Shown one piece after another: positions 53,318-61,170 of a DNA stretch of 64,000 nt (position 1 is its first letter; the number at the start of each line of letters is the position of its first letter). Source of the DNA: Opitutus terrae PB90-1 (GTDB taxonomy: Bacteria > Verrucomicrobiota > Verrucomicrobiia > Opitutales > Opitutaceae); the NCBI RefSeq assembly GCF_000019965.1, contig NC_010571.1, positions 4,225,001 through 4,289,000 of the forward strand. The letters are read 5' to 3'. The notes beneath the pieces are model-generated. The model saw only the letters and a program-made list of their open reading frames with translations. It ran no database searches and was not told the DNA's origin. The translations under genes were made by a program, and so were the position numbers.

Positions 53318-54838
53318 CTACCCTTCGGCGGTCTGACCCACGCGCGCTGGCGGTTCCGAATGCTCCACGATCGGCAGGACGCGCTGGGACGGCGGCGCGG
53401 GCGCTGGTGTCGGCTTCGCCTTCAGCGTGCGACCCTTGAACGTGATTGCGGACGCGACCGCCGGCGGAGGCGGCTCTGCGAGCGGCACCACCGTCGCCGG
53501 ATCAACGAGTGCCGCGACGGAGGCAACCCCGAAGTCCCATTCGCTGGCGATGTTGTTGTAGACGCTGCGTTCGAAGGTCAGCGGTAGGGCCACGCCGCGT
53601 GCGATCAGGTAGCCGCGCAGGGTTTCCTGCGTGGTCGGATCCGACGGCTTGCTGGCCATCGGCGCCGCACCATTCAATCGCGTGGTGTAGGCTGCGAGGT
53701 CGGTGCCCGCGACGCGGCGCGCCAGCGGAGCAGTCGTCAGCGCGGAGGGAGACGAGTGCAGCACATAGTCGAGCTGCCCCGGGTAGTCGCCGAAATTCTG
53801 GTGGTAGTCGAACGCCGCTAATGGCTCGCCGAGCCCGAGGGCGGCGATGTCCTTTTTGAGCGCGTTCTTGTGCACGATCACCGTGTCGATGCCGCGATTG
53901 CGGGACGGGATCGTCTCACTCGTGTGCCAGTTCCGATTTGTGTCCTTCGTCGGCTGGTAAGCCGTGCCGCGCCAGAGTCCGGCGAGTTCGCCCGTCGGAT
54001 TGACGAACGGATAGACCAGGGTCACGTAAGTCGCGCGATACGCCTGCGCTTCGGCGCTGGGCGAGTTCAAGATCCAGTCGACCGCGGCCTGCAGCGCGAC
54101 CTTGTTTTGCCCTTCGTAGGGATGCTGGCCGCTGACGAGCATCACCAGCTTCTTCGGCTGCGCGAGCGGATCGCGAATCACAAAACCGAACAGCGGCATG
54201 TCCGGCACAGGGCGACTGCAGGCGGCCGACGCGGCGGCACCGGACTGGTAGCCGATCACGAACGTACCTGGCGTCGTTTCACTCGGCGTGGGCCGCACCA
54301 GCGGGTGCAGCAGCACCTCGGTCTCGATCCACTCGTAAAAGCCCGCGACCGGGAAGTGCTCGTTGATCGAGACATAGACCACGTCCTGCGTGAACGCGGT
54401 TTCGTTCTTCGCCTCGACGGTCCACTCCGCCGACGTGCGCCCGGTCCGTGCGTAGTGCTCGAACGTGTTCCATTGCACGGAGTCTGGGTCGTAACTCCAC
54501 ACCAGCTTCACGTTTTCGTACGAAACGAGATCGCCCGCGAGAATCGTCTTTCCGGTCACGGGCGAACGCAGCGGCAGGCGGAAGGCCGGCGCGCGTCCGG
54601 CGACACCGCGGACTGCGAACAGAACATTCCGCCAGCGCGTCGAGCCGTTCAGCGCCTCACTGGCATGCGCCCGCGGCACGATCAGCACCGTGTTGCCATC
54701 AAAGCTCGAGCGGCTGATGTCGAGATTCCCCCCGTCCCGTGGTTCGGCGAAGCTGCCGACAAACACCTCTTCGGCCTGCGTCGCCGCGGCGAGGAAGAGG
54801 AAGAGTGCGACGCACAGGGCGCCGATGCGGGTGAACAT
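53318..54838 (-). CDS. Secreted M14-type zinc carboxypeptidase-like protein
   Basis: The 506-residue protein has a signal peptide (MFTRIGALCVALFLFLAAAT). A beta-sandwich-like N-terminal domain precedes a peptidase domain with the M14 ligand set: H239 and E242 in SGQHPYEGQNK, and H346 in DYHQNFGDYP. An NR-type motif lies in DTNRNWHTSE, and a catalytic Glu, E423, in LTFERSVYNN. VYPFVNPTGELAGLWRGT also matches the family. The end is Pro/Ala-rich. M14 enzymes trim C-terminal residues or peptidoglycan and some act as deacylases. Its place among exosortase genes raises the possibility that it processes matrix or sorted proteins, which is inference. Confidence 0.82.
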   Translation of the reverse strand: MFTRIGALCVALFLFLAAATQAEEVFVGSFAEPRDGGNLDISRSSFDGNTVLIVPRAHASEALNGSTRWRNVLFAVRGVAGRAPAFRLPLRSPVTGKTILAGDLVSYENVKLVWSYDPDSVQWNTFEHYARTGRTSAEWTVEAKNETAFTQDVVYVSINEHFPVAGFYEWIETEVLLHPLVRPTPSETTPGTFVIGYQSGAAASAACSRPVPDMPLFGFVIRDPLAQPKKLVMLVSGQHPYEGQNKVALQAAVDWILNSPSAEAQAYRATYVTLVYPFVNPTGELAGLWRGTAYQPTKDTNRNWHTSETIPSRNRGIDTVIVHKNALKKDIAALGLGEPLAAFDYHQNFGDYPGQLDYVLHSSPSALTTAPLARRVAGTDLAAYTTRLNGAAPMASKPSDPTTQETLRGYLIARGVALPLTFERSVYNNIASEWDFGVASVAALVDPATVVPLAEPPPPAVASAITFKGRTLKAKPTPAPAPPSQRVLPIVEHSEPPARVGQTAEG

Positions 54839-55086
54839 TGCGGTGGATCAGGTGGTTGGAAGCCGTGAGGCTTCACCACGCACCGCCGCCGGGCTGCCGG
54901 ACGAGCGAACAAACGGGACGTGGCGCTGTTTTTTTCGGAACAGCCGCCCTCCAGTTCAACGAGCATCCTAGTCCCGACCCCGATTCACATTCGCTTAGCA
55001 ACACCGATGGCGCACCCGGTAGTTTTCCCGATGCCTACGCGCACGCCCTCTTCGCCCAATTGTCTGCCCCTCGCCCCCAACGACCG

Positions 55087-55139
55087 ATTTGATGTTACAC
55101 CTGTAACCCGAAATTGGTCGTCGCCGCCGACCATCAAAT
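55087..55139. promoter_or_regulatory. 14-bp palindrome inside a three-stem inverted-repeat region
   Basis: GTTACA-CC-TGTAAC (55094-55107) is a perfect inverted repeat of operator type. It is enclosed by ATTTGATG (55087-55094) and CATCAAAT (55132-55139), with a further TGGTCG/CGACCA stem (55115-55133). The site is in the 374-bp gap 54839-55212, upstream of the M14-like gene and downstream of the TPR gene. A related sequence, GTCACATGTAAC, occurs at 44690-44701 near the pyruvyl transferase start. The rest of the gap shows no gene. Confidence 0.5.
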
Positions 55140-55212
55140 GCGCACCCACGCGTGCTTGGCGCGGATCGGGAGAGCCACGCGACGCGATCCGGAATACGAG
55201 CGCGGCCAGCCG

Positions 55213-57816
55213 TTAATAGTTCATCCCCGAAACGCGCGAATCCGATTTCAGCTTGCTCTCCACCATCAGGGCGAGCTTCGCCTCTTCGGGAAGGGCCTTG
55301 GCCGTGTCGAACTCTTTCAGGAAACGCGCCGCATCGTCGCGCCGATCCATGTCCGCCAAGACCGCGGCCCGAATCAACGCGGCTGGCGCGAGTTGCAGCT
55401 CATCGCCGTTGAGCGATTCGAGCACCTCCCAGGCTTCCTGCGGCCGCCCCTGCTTCCACAGCGAGAACGCGTACACCAAACGGCTCTGCGGATCCGTCGG
55501 CGCGGCCTGGTAGGCCTCCTGCGCCGCGACGTAGGCCCGCGCGATGTTCAACCCGCTCAGCAGGCTATAGTAGGCGAAGCCGCATCGCTGCGCCTGATCG
55601 CCCGGGTGCGCCGAAAGATAGGCCGTGAGCACCGACACCAACTCCGGCGTGCGACCTGCACTGCGGTTGTAATCCATCAACTCGGCGAACACGGCGCGAT
55701 TGCCGGGATCGATGTCGAAAATCCGCGCCAGCGCGTCGACCTTCTCACCCTGCCAACCCCACGACGCCGCGAGTTTTTCCAGGTGACGAAGTTTATCCAC
55801 GTCGCCGGATGCGGCGCCCAGCGCCGTCCGCCAGTAGGAACGCGCCGAGCTCGCATCGCCGCGCTGGCGCGCGGCATAAGCGGTCACGGCCATCCGCAGG
55901 TGCTCGAAGTCGCCCCACGCACCCTTGCGCAGCTGCACCGCCAGCCCGCTGAGATCGCCCATCGCCATCAGCGAATCCGTCGTCTGCATGTCCATGGTCG
56001 CGCTGGTCTGCACCAGCTCCGGCAGCAGGTGCAGCCACCCTTTCGTCCGATCGATCTCGCCCCGAGTGTTCAGCGCCACGAGCCGCTGATCCTGGCCGCG
56101 CTGGCCGTTGAGGCGGGCGATCTCCGACGTGGTCTCGGCCAGGAGCTTGCGCTCCTCGGGCAGGAAGCCCGCCGAGCGCAATCCGCTCAGCAGATCCGTG
56201 GCGCCCGTGACGTCGCCTGTCGACGCGTGAAACAACGCGCGGAACAACAGCCGCTCGGGCGTCGTCAGCGCCGCGGGTCGCAGCGATTCGAGCAACGCGA
56301 GCGCATCGGCCGGCTTGTTCTGCTTGTAGAGCGCAAACGCCTGGGTCGTGACGTAGAACGGGTTCTCCGGCTCGGCGAGATAGTTGAGCCGCGCGTACTC
56401 GTAGGCTTTCGAGAGGTTGGCGTTGAGCAGCAGGCTCGTGTAGGCGAAGTTGTTCCGCACCATCGGGTCCTCGTTGGAGAACTCGGAAAGCCGCGCGAAG
56501 ATGCGATTCAGGTTCGCGGTGTGGCCTTGGGCGCGTTCCCACGCGATGAGCTGGCGGCTGATCGATTCGTTGCGCGGCAGCAGCGCGAACAGCTTCCAGA
56601 CGAGGTCATATTGCTCCGACTGCCAGCCCCATCGGCCGACGAGTGCGAGCAGCTCGGAGGTGCTCCGAACATTGTCCCCGGCCTGGATCACCGCGAGTCG
56701 CCAGGCATTGCCCGCGTCGGCCAGCCGGCCGTTCTTGCGCGCGGAATAGGCGATCATCGCCTGGCGCATGAACTCGCGTTCCTTCCACTGCGTGCCCGAA
56801 ATCGCCTGATCCAGCCGCGCCCATTCGCGCCATTCGAGGAAGGCGGCGGCGATCGCCTCCTGCACGCCGGTGTCTTCCCGCACCTCGCGCGGCAGCGAAT
56901 CGAACCAGCGCCGCGCTTCCAGCGGCGAACCTGAGCGGCGATAGTAATTGGCGAGCGCCACCACGGCGCGCGGATCGCCGGCGAACTCGTCCTGGACTTT
57001 CTGCCGGTACGCGGCTGCGCGGTCCGGCGCACCGACGTCCAGTCCCGAAAGCACCAGCACGCGTTGCTCAGCGCTGAGATTCGGCTCCGCGTTGAGCTGA
57101 TCGGCGAGCGCCGCCGCTTGCGATCGGTCCTCGCGCTGCACCGCGTCCTGCAACAACAGCGCCAGGGCTCGCAGCCGCAATTCCGGCACCCGGCTCAGCT
57201 CGGTGATCGTTTGGCGCACCCCGGAGTTCTTCCCTTCCGTGTCCTCGGCCAGCTCGATCTCCGCGAGGTTGAGCCGCGCGGCATGGTCGTCCGGCCGCAG
57301 GCTCAGGAGCGAGTACAGGTTCAGCTTGGCGGCGATCGGCCGGCCGAGCGCGAGATACGTGCGTGCCGCCAGCGCGTGAAATTCGGGATTCTGCTTGGCG
57401 GCAGGGTCGATGTGCTCGATCACGTCGAGCGCGTCCCGATAGGCGCCGAACTGCAATGCCCAGCGCAGCAACTGGAGCTGGTTTTCCAGCGTCGGCTGCA
57501 ATTGCACCACGTTGCGCTGATAATAGATGACCTCCGGCACGTTCTTGGCGTGCGCCGCCTCGGCCGCCAGCCGCCAATGCGTGAGACTGCGCTGGTTCCG
57601 CCGCAGCGCCTGACGCGCCGTCAGCAGCGCGTTGTCGTAGTCGCCCTTCGCCATGAACTCTTCGGTCATGCGCGTGAGCTTCGATTCGCGCCATTGCCGA
57701 TAGGCCGGCAGCGCAAATTCACGCGCCGCGAAGTAGCCGACCGGCAACATCACCGCCAGCGCCAGCAGGGCGACAATCCAGCGGCGCAACCGGGCTTTGG
57801 ATCCGAAGAACTTCAT
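55213..57816 (-). CDS. Large TPR protein coupled to the exosortase
   Basis: The 867-residue protein has a short cytoplasmic Arg/Lys start, a membrane helix (about 13-31, WIVALLALAVMLPVGYFAA) and then tetratricopeptide-like helices almost to the end (for example DALLTARQ-type segment DYDNALLTARQALRRNQRSL and AFALYKQNKPADALALLESL). Topology is periplasmic. Its ATG overlaps the exosortase stop as ATGA, so the two are made together. TPR proteins are standard partners in exosortase-EPS loci, where they are thought to scaffold the synthesis or sorting machinery. Confidence 0.9.
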   Translation of the reverse strand: MKFFGSKARLRRWIVALLALAVMLPVGYFAAREFALPAYRQWRESKLTRMTEEFMAKGDYDNALLTARQALRRNQRSLTHWRLAAEAAHAKNVPEVIYYQRNVVQLQPTLENQLQLLRWALQFGAYRDALDVIEHIDPAAKQNPEFHALAARTYLALGRPIAAKLNLYSLLSLRPDDHAARLNLAEIELAEDTEGKNSGVRQTITELSRVPELRLRALALLLQDAVQREDRSQAAALADQLNAEPNLSAEQRVLVLSGLDVGAPDRAAAYRQKVQDEFAGDPRAVVALANYYRRSGSPLEARRWFDSLPREVREDTGVQEAIAAAFLEWREWARLDQAISGTQWKEREFMRQAMIAYSARKNGRLADAGNAWRLAVIQAGDNVRSTSELLALVGRWGWQSEQYDLVWKLFALLPRNESISRQLIAWERAQGHTANLNRIFARLSEFSNEDPMVRNNFAYTSLLLNANLSKAYEYARLNYLAEPENPFYVTTQAFALYKQNKPADALALLESLRPAALTTPERLLFRALFHASTGDVTGATDLLSGLRSAGFLPEERKLLAETTSEIARLNGQRGQDQRLVALNTRGEIDRTKGWLHLLPELVQTSATMDMQTTDSLMAMGDLSGLAVQLRKGAWGDFEHLRMAVTAYAARQRGDASSARSYWRTALGAASGDVDKLRHLEKLAASWGWQGEKVDALARIFDIDPGNRAVFAELMDYNRSAGRTPELVSVLTAYLSAHPGDQAQRCGFAYYSLLSGLNIARAYVAAQEAYQAAPTDPQSRLVYAFSLWKQGRPQEAWEVLESLNGDELQLAPAALIRAAVLADMDRRDDAARFLKEFDTAKALPEEAKLALMVESKLKSDSRVSGMNY

Positions 57817-59441
57817 GGGTGGGGAAGACTGGCGAGAGCGTCGGACGTCGGGGACGTGACCACGATGTCCTGCAGCGTGGCCTGCAACGTCTGCTGCGCT
57901 TCGGCGGCGTCGAGCGGACCGGTGATCGCCACGCCGATGACCCGCTGGCCGAGATTGCGTTCACCGCGCAGCACCGAATTCAACCGCTCGGTGGAATTCG
58001 CCTGCCGGTACACGATGCGCTGTTCGTAGCTGTCAGCATTGTCCTCGAGAATCGCGTGAAACACATACACATCGCGGCCGTTGTCATCGAAAAGATAGGT
58101 GCGGAACGGGATGGCGAGGGCGCCGACCTGACACGTGAACGTGCCGGTTTCCGAAACGAGCCGCAGTCCGCTGGCCGGCAGGCACACCGTCGGATAATGG
58201 CCGCCCGCGAGGAATTTCGACACGCGGCCGGGCAGCCAGCGCAGGTAATACATCTGCCAGCGGTAGCCGTTCTCGGTGCGCCACGACGCGATCGTGCCCT
58301 CGTTGTATTTGAGCAGCGCCTGCGAACGTTCCCCCAGCGTATCCTCGCGATAACTTGGGGAGTTCTTGGGCCAGTCCACGTTCCACGCGACCGGCGGCTC
58401 CGCCCCGCGTTCGTGATAACGATACCACCCGAGCGTGCTCGCTTCCGCGACCGCGAACCACAGCACGCCCGCCAGCGCGAACCACGCGGGAAAAGGCGCA
58501 TGCGCGGGCGGCACCGGCGGCAGCGCTCCCACGGCGACCGGACGCCGGCGCCAGCGCTGGAAGGCTTCCGCCAAGAGCCAGAGCGCGAGCAGGCACAGCC
58601 CCATCACGACGTTGCCCACCGTGTCGTGCCATTTTTCCGAAAGCTCGTTGCCCCCGACGCCGCCCAGGAACGTCAGCGTCACGGTCCGCCCGAAATTCAG
58701 CAGGAACGCGATGGCGAACGAACCTAGCATCAGCGCGCCACGCGCGAGCCAGCCCAGCCGGTGAAACTCACCGAAAAACAGCGACACCATGAACGCCGTT
58801 TGCAGCGACCGGATGCCGCTGCACGCCTCCTCGACGTTCACCCAGGACGAGCCGATGAGGATCATGTTGCCCTTGGTGAGCGCGGGGTAGCCGGCGAGGG
58901 TCAGCACCTCGGCCGCCGCCGACGCGTTCAGGTGCATCAGCGATTTCGTCAGCGTGTCCTCGATCCACACCGGCCAGGGCAGCGCCGTCATCATGAACAG
59001 AATCGGGAACGCGCAATAGAGCATGGCGCGCCAGCCGCTGAGCGAAAACACCGCGCTGAGCGACATGCCGATCATCAATCCGGCCATGATCCAGTTGACC
59101 TTCACCCAGTCGGGATTCGCCTCCTGCACCACGCGGACGGGCAGATATGCCAGCAGCAGCAGCGCCGGCACGATGAGCCAGGCGCGCCGCTCGCCCCGGC
59201 TATGCGTGCGCGGACGCGAGCGCCAGCGTTCGTAAAACAAATACCCCGCGAGCAGCGGCACCGCCCAGCCATAGGCGTAGGTCGGGTTCACCGTCCATTC
59301 GAGCCGCTGCTGGTTCAAAACCAGCAGCCAGCCCACGGCCAGCAAGCCGAGGCTGAGCCACCAACCGAGGCTGAGGCGGGTGAGCGGAATGCTCGCGTTC
59401 ACGAGCCCTACGCGGGAGGTCGGGAGGCCGGATAATGCCAT
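57813..59441 (-). CDS. Exosortase fused to an EpsI-type domain
   Basis: The 542-residue inner-membrane protein has about nine helices in its first 310 residues. The exosortase catalytic set is visible: C207 in VNVEEACSGIRSLQTAFM, R252 in LLNFGRTVTLTFLGG and H272 in EKWHDTVGN. The C-terminal periplasmic part (about 340-520, including KFLAGGHYPTVCLPASGL and VYVFHAILEDNADSYEQR) matches EpsI (DUF3485-like), which in many bacteria is a separate protein. Exosortases cut PEP-CTERM tails; the protein at 48510-49202 is a likely substrate. It is transcribed with the TPR gene, into which it overlaps by 4 bases. Confidence 0.93.
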   Translation of the reverse strand: MALSGLPTSRVGLVNASIPLTRLSLGWWLSLGLLAVGWLLVLNQQRLEWTVNPTYAYGWAVPLLAGYLFYERWRSRPRTHSRGERRAWLIVPALLLLAYLPVRVVQEANPDWVKVNWIMAGLMIGMSLSAVFSLSGWRAMLYCAFPILFMMTALPWPVWIEDTLTKSLMHLNASAAAEVLTLAGYPALTKGNMILIGSSWVNVEEACSGIRSLQTAFMVSLFFGEFHRLGWLARGALMLGSFAIAFLLNFGRTVTLTFLGGVGGNELSEKWHDTVGNVVMGLCLLALWLLAEAFQRWRRRPVAVGALPPVPPAHAPFPAWFALAGVLWFAVAEASTLGWYRYHERGAEPPVAWNVDWPKNSPSYREDTLGERSQALLKYNEGTIASWRTENGYRWQMYYLRWLPGRVSKFLAGGHYPTVCLPASGLRLVSETGTFTCQVGALAIPFRTYLFDDNGRDVYVFHAILEDNADSYEQRIVYRQANSTERLNSVLRGERNLGQRVIGVAITGPLDAAEAQQTLQATLQDIVVTSPTSDALASLPHP

Positions 59442-59462
59442 AGAGGGGCCAGCATAGACGCG

Positions 59463-60746
59463 CTAAAGTCGCGAAGGTTCATGTTGCCCCACCAAGGCCG
59501 GTGTGGGTTCACGCCCTGTCACGATCTGCTCGAGATTGTGCGCGAACTGAGGCAGCACGCGCGCCGCGTCGAATCGTCGCACCCAGACCGTACGTTCACG
59601 CAAACGTTCCAACGCGCCGCGATCCGCCGCCAGCCGGCCCAGCACGCTCGCGAGTTCCGCGGGCTGGCCCGGCAGGACGTTGATCCCGAAGCCGCCCTCC
59701 TCCACCGCGCGCGCGAGCTCGCTGTCGGCGTCCGCCACCGTCGCCACCGGCAGGCCCGCTTGCAGCAACGACAGCAGCTTGCTCGGAAAGAAATACCGCC
59801 CGGTGCCCGGTGCCTGCGTGATCAGCCCTAGATCCGCCGTCTGCAACATGGCCGCGTAATCTTCGTCGCTCAGCAACGGCAGCAGCCGCAGTTGCGGCAG
59901 GTTGAGCGCGTTCACGCGCGCTTCGAGCGCCGCGCGTTCCGCGCCAGCGCCCGCGATCACCACGGTGACAGGCCGCGCCGCGGTGGCAGGATCGCGCGCC
60001 AGTCGTTCCGCGGCGCTGAGCAGGATCTCGATGCCCTGCTTGCGGCCGAGATTGCCGGAGTAGACCGCAAGCAGATGATCCGCGGGCAGGCCGAACCGCG
60101 CGCGAAAATCGTTCGCCTCGGCCGCGCCACTCGGTCCGCCGCGCAGCCAGTTGGGAAAATAGATCCGCCGCCGTGCCGGCACGCCTTTGCGTCGGAATTC
60201 GTCCATCATGCCGTCGGAGATCCCCGACACCGCGGCCGCGTGCCGGTAGGCGAAGCGCTCGAGCGCGTAGAGCAGCCGGATGAATCCGCGGCTCTTGACC
60301 ATCCCGAGTCCGACCGCGGCGCCGGGCTGCAGATCCTGCACGTGAAAAATGAATCGGCTGCGCTTCAGCCGCGTCGCGATCCAGGCGAAAAAGCCCAGGC
60401 AGAGTGGCGGGCTGACGACGAGGTAGAGATCGGCGCGCGGCAGCAGCAGCACGCGCAGCAGCGAGGTGAGCCCAAAGCTCAACTCGTGGAGGATGCGCGT
60501 CACGGTGGACACGCGCGCCGGCACAAACTGGCCGCAGCGATGTACCTCGACGCCATTGATCTGCTCGCGACGAAACAACCGCCAGCGATCACCCGGCGCC
60601 TTGCGCCAGAGCGGATAGTACGCAAAGCCGGTGACGACGGAAATCTCCGCATCGCGGCGCGCGAAATACTCCGCGAGCTCGGCATTGAACGGCGCGATGC
60701 CGGTGGATTCAGGGCGGTAGTTGATACCCCAGAGGAGGATTTTCAT
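59463..60746 (-). CDS. Glycosyltransferase family 4 (WcaI-like)
   Basis: The 427-residue enzyme begins MKILLWGINYRPESTGIAPF, the characteristic start of WcaI-type enzymes of colanic acid and related EPS pathways. It contains FIFHVQDLQPGAAVGLGM, LLAVYSGNLGRKQGIEILL at the donor domain and FFPSKLLSLLQAGLPVATV in the nucleotide-binding part. The ATG at 60746 is chosen because the protein family begins there; the frame stays open 555 bases further but that stretch contains hairpin elements. It is 21 bases upstream of the exosortase gene and probably in one operon with it. Confidence 0.93.
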   Translation of the reverse strand: MKILLWGINYRPESTGIAPFNAELAEYFARRDAEISVVTGFAYYPLWRKAPGDRWRLFRREQINGVEVHRCGQFVPARVSTVTRILHELSFGLTSLLRVLLLPRADLYLVVSPPLCLGFFAWIATRLKRSRFIFHVQDLQPGAAVGLGMVKSRGFIRLLYALERFAYRHAAAVSGISDGMMDEFRRKGVPARRRIYFPNWLRGGPSGAAEANDFRARFGLPADHLLAVYSGNLGRKQGIEILLSAAERLARDPATAARPVTVVIAGAGAERAALEARVNALNLPQLRLLPLLSDEDYAAMLQTADLGLITQAPGTGRYFFPSKLLSLLQAGLPVATVADADSELARAVEEGGFGINVLPGQPAELASVLGRLAADRGALERLRERTVWVRRFDAARVLPQFAHNLEQIVTGREPTPALVGQHEPSRL

Positions 60747-60907
60747 GAACGAGAGCTGGTATGGAATCCCTCGCCCGGCGCCGCCTCGTTCGGGGCGAAA
60801 CGGGAGCAGTGGGCCGGCGACGGCTTGGCTGATCGATGGTCGCCCCAACCTACAGCCGATGTCCGTCCGCCGAAATCGGGTCACTTCCGCGCCGAAAATT
60901 CGTTTCG

Positions 60908-61040
60908 CCCCGAGTGGAACCCGGTGGATCCCCGCTGGAACCACTCGGGGAAATTCCGACCCATGGTCGGGCATTGTCCTCGACCCGCGTGCCTCGCGCG
61001 TGGATCGCGTTGCCCTCGTGGCACGGGCGTCTCGCCCGTG
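60908..61040. repeat. Cluster of three perfect hairpins (REP-like)
   Basis: The 424-bp gap 60747-61170 between divergent genes holds CCCCGAGTGG/CCACTCGGGG (60908-60917 and 60941-60950), CCGACC/GGTCGG (60956-60970) and CACGGGCG/CGCCCGTG (61022-61040). The phrase GCGTTGCCCTC before the last one also occurs in the element at 62799. Promoters for both flanking genes should lie in this gap, but none was identified. Confidence 0.6.
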
Positions 61041-61170
61041 AATTGAAAGGTGCAGCGTTGCCTCACCACGCTTCGTAGCAGAACCCGTCACGCATTCGCG
61101 CTCCGACTCGCCGCGTTGGAGCGCGCAACTCGCGGAACCGGACCTCCGTCGCGCTGACAGTGCACGAACT

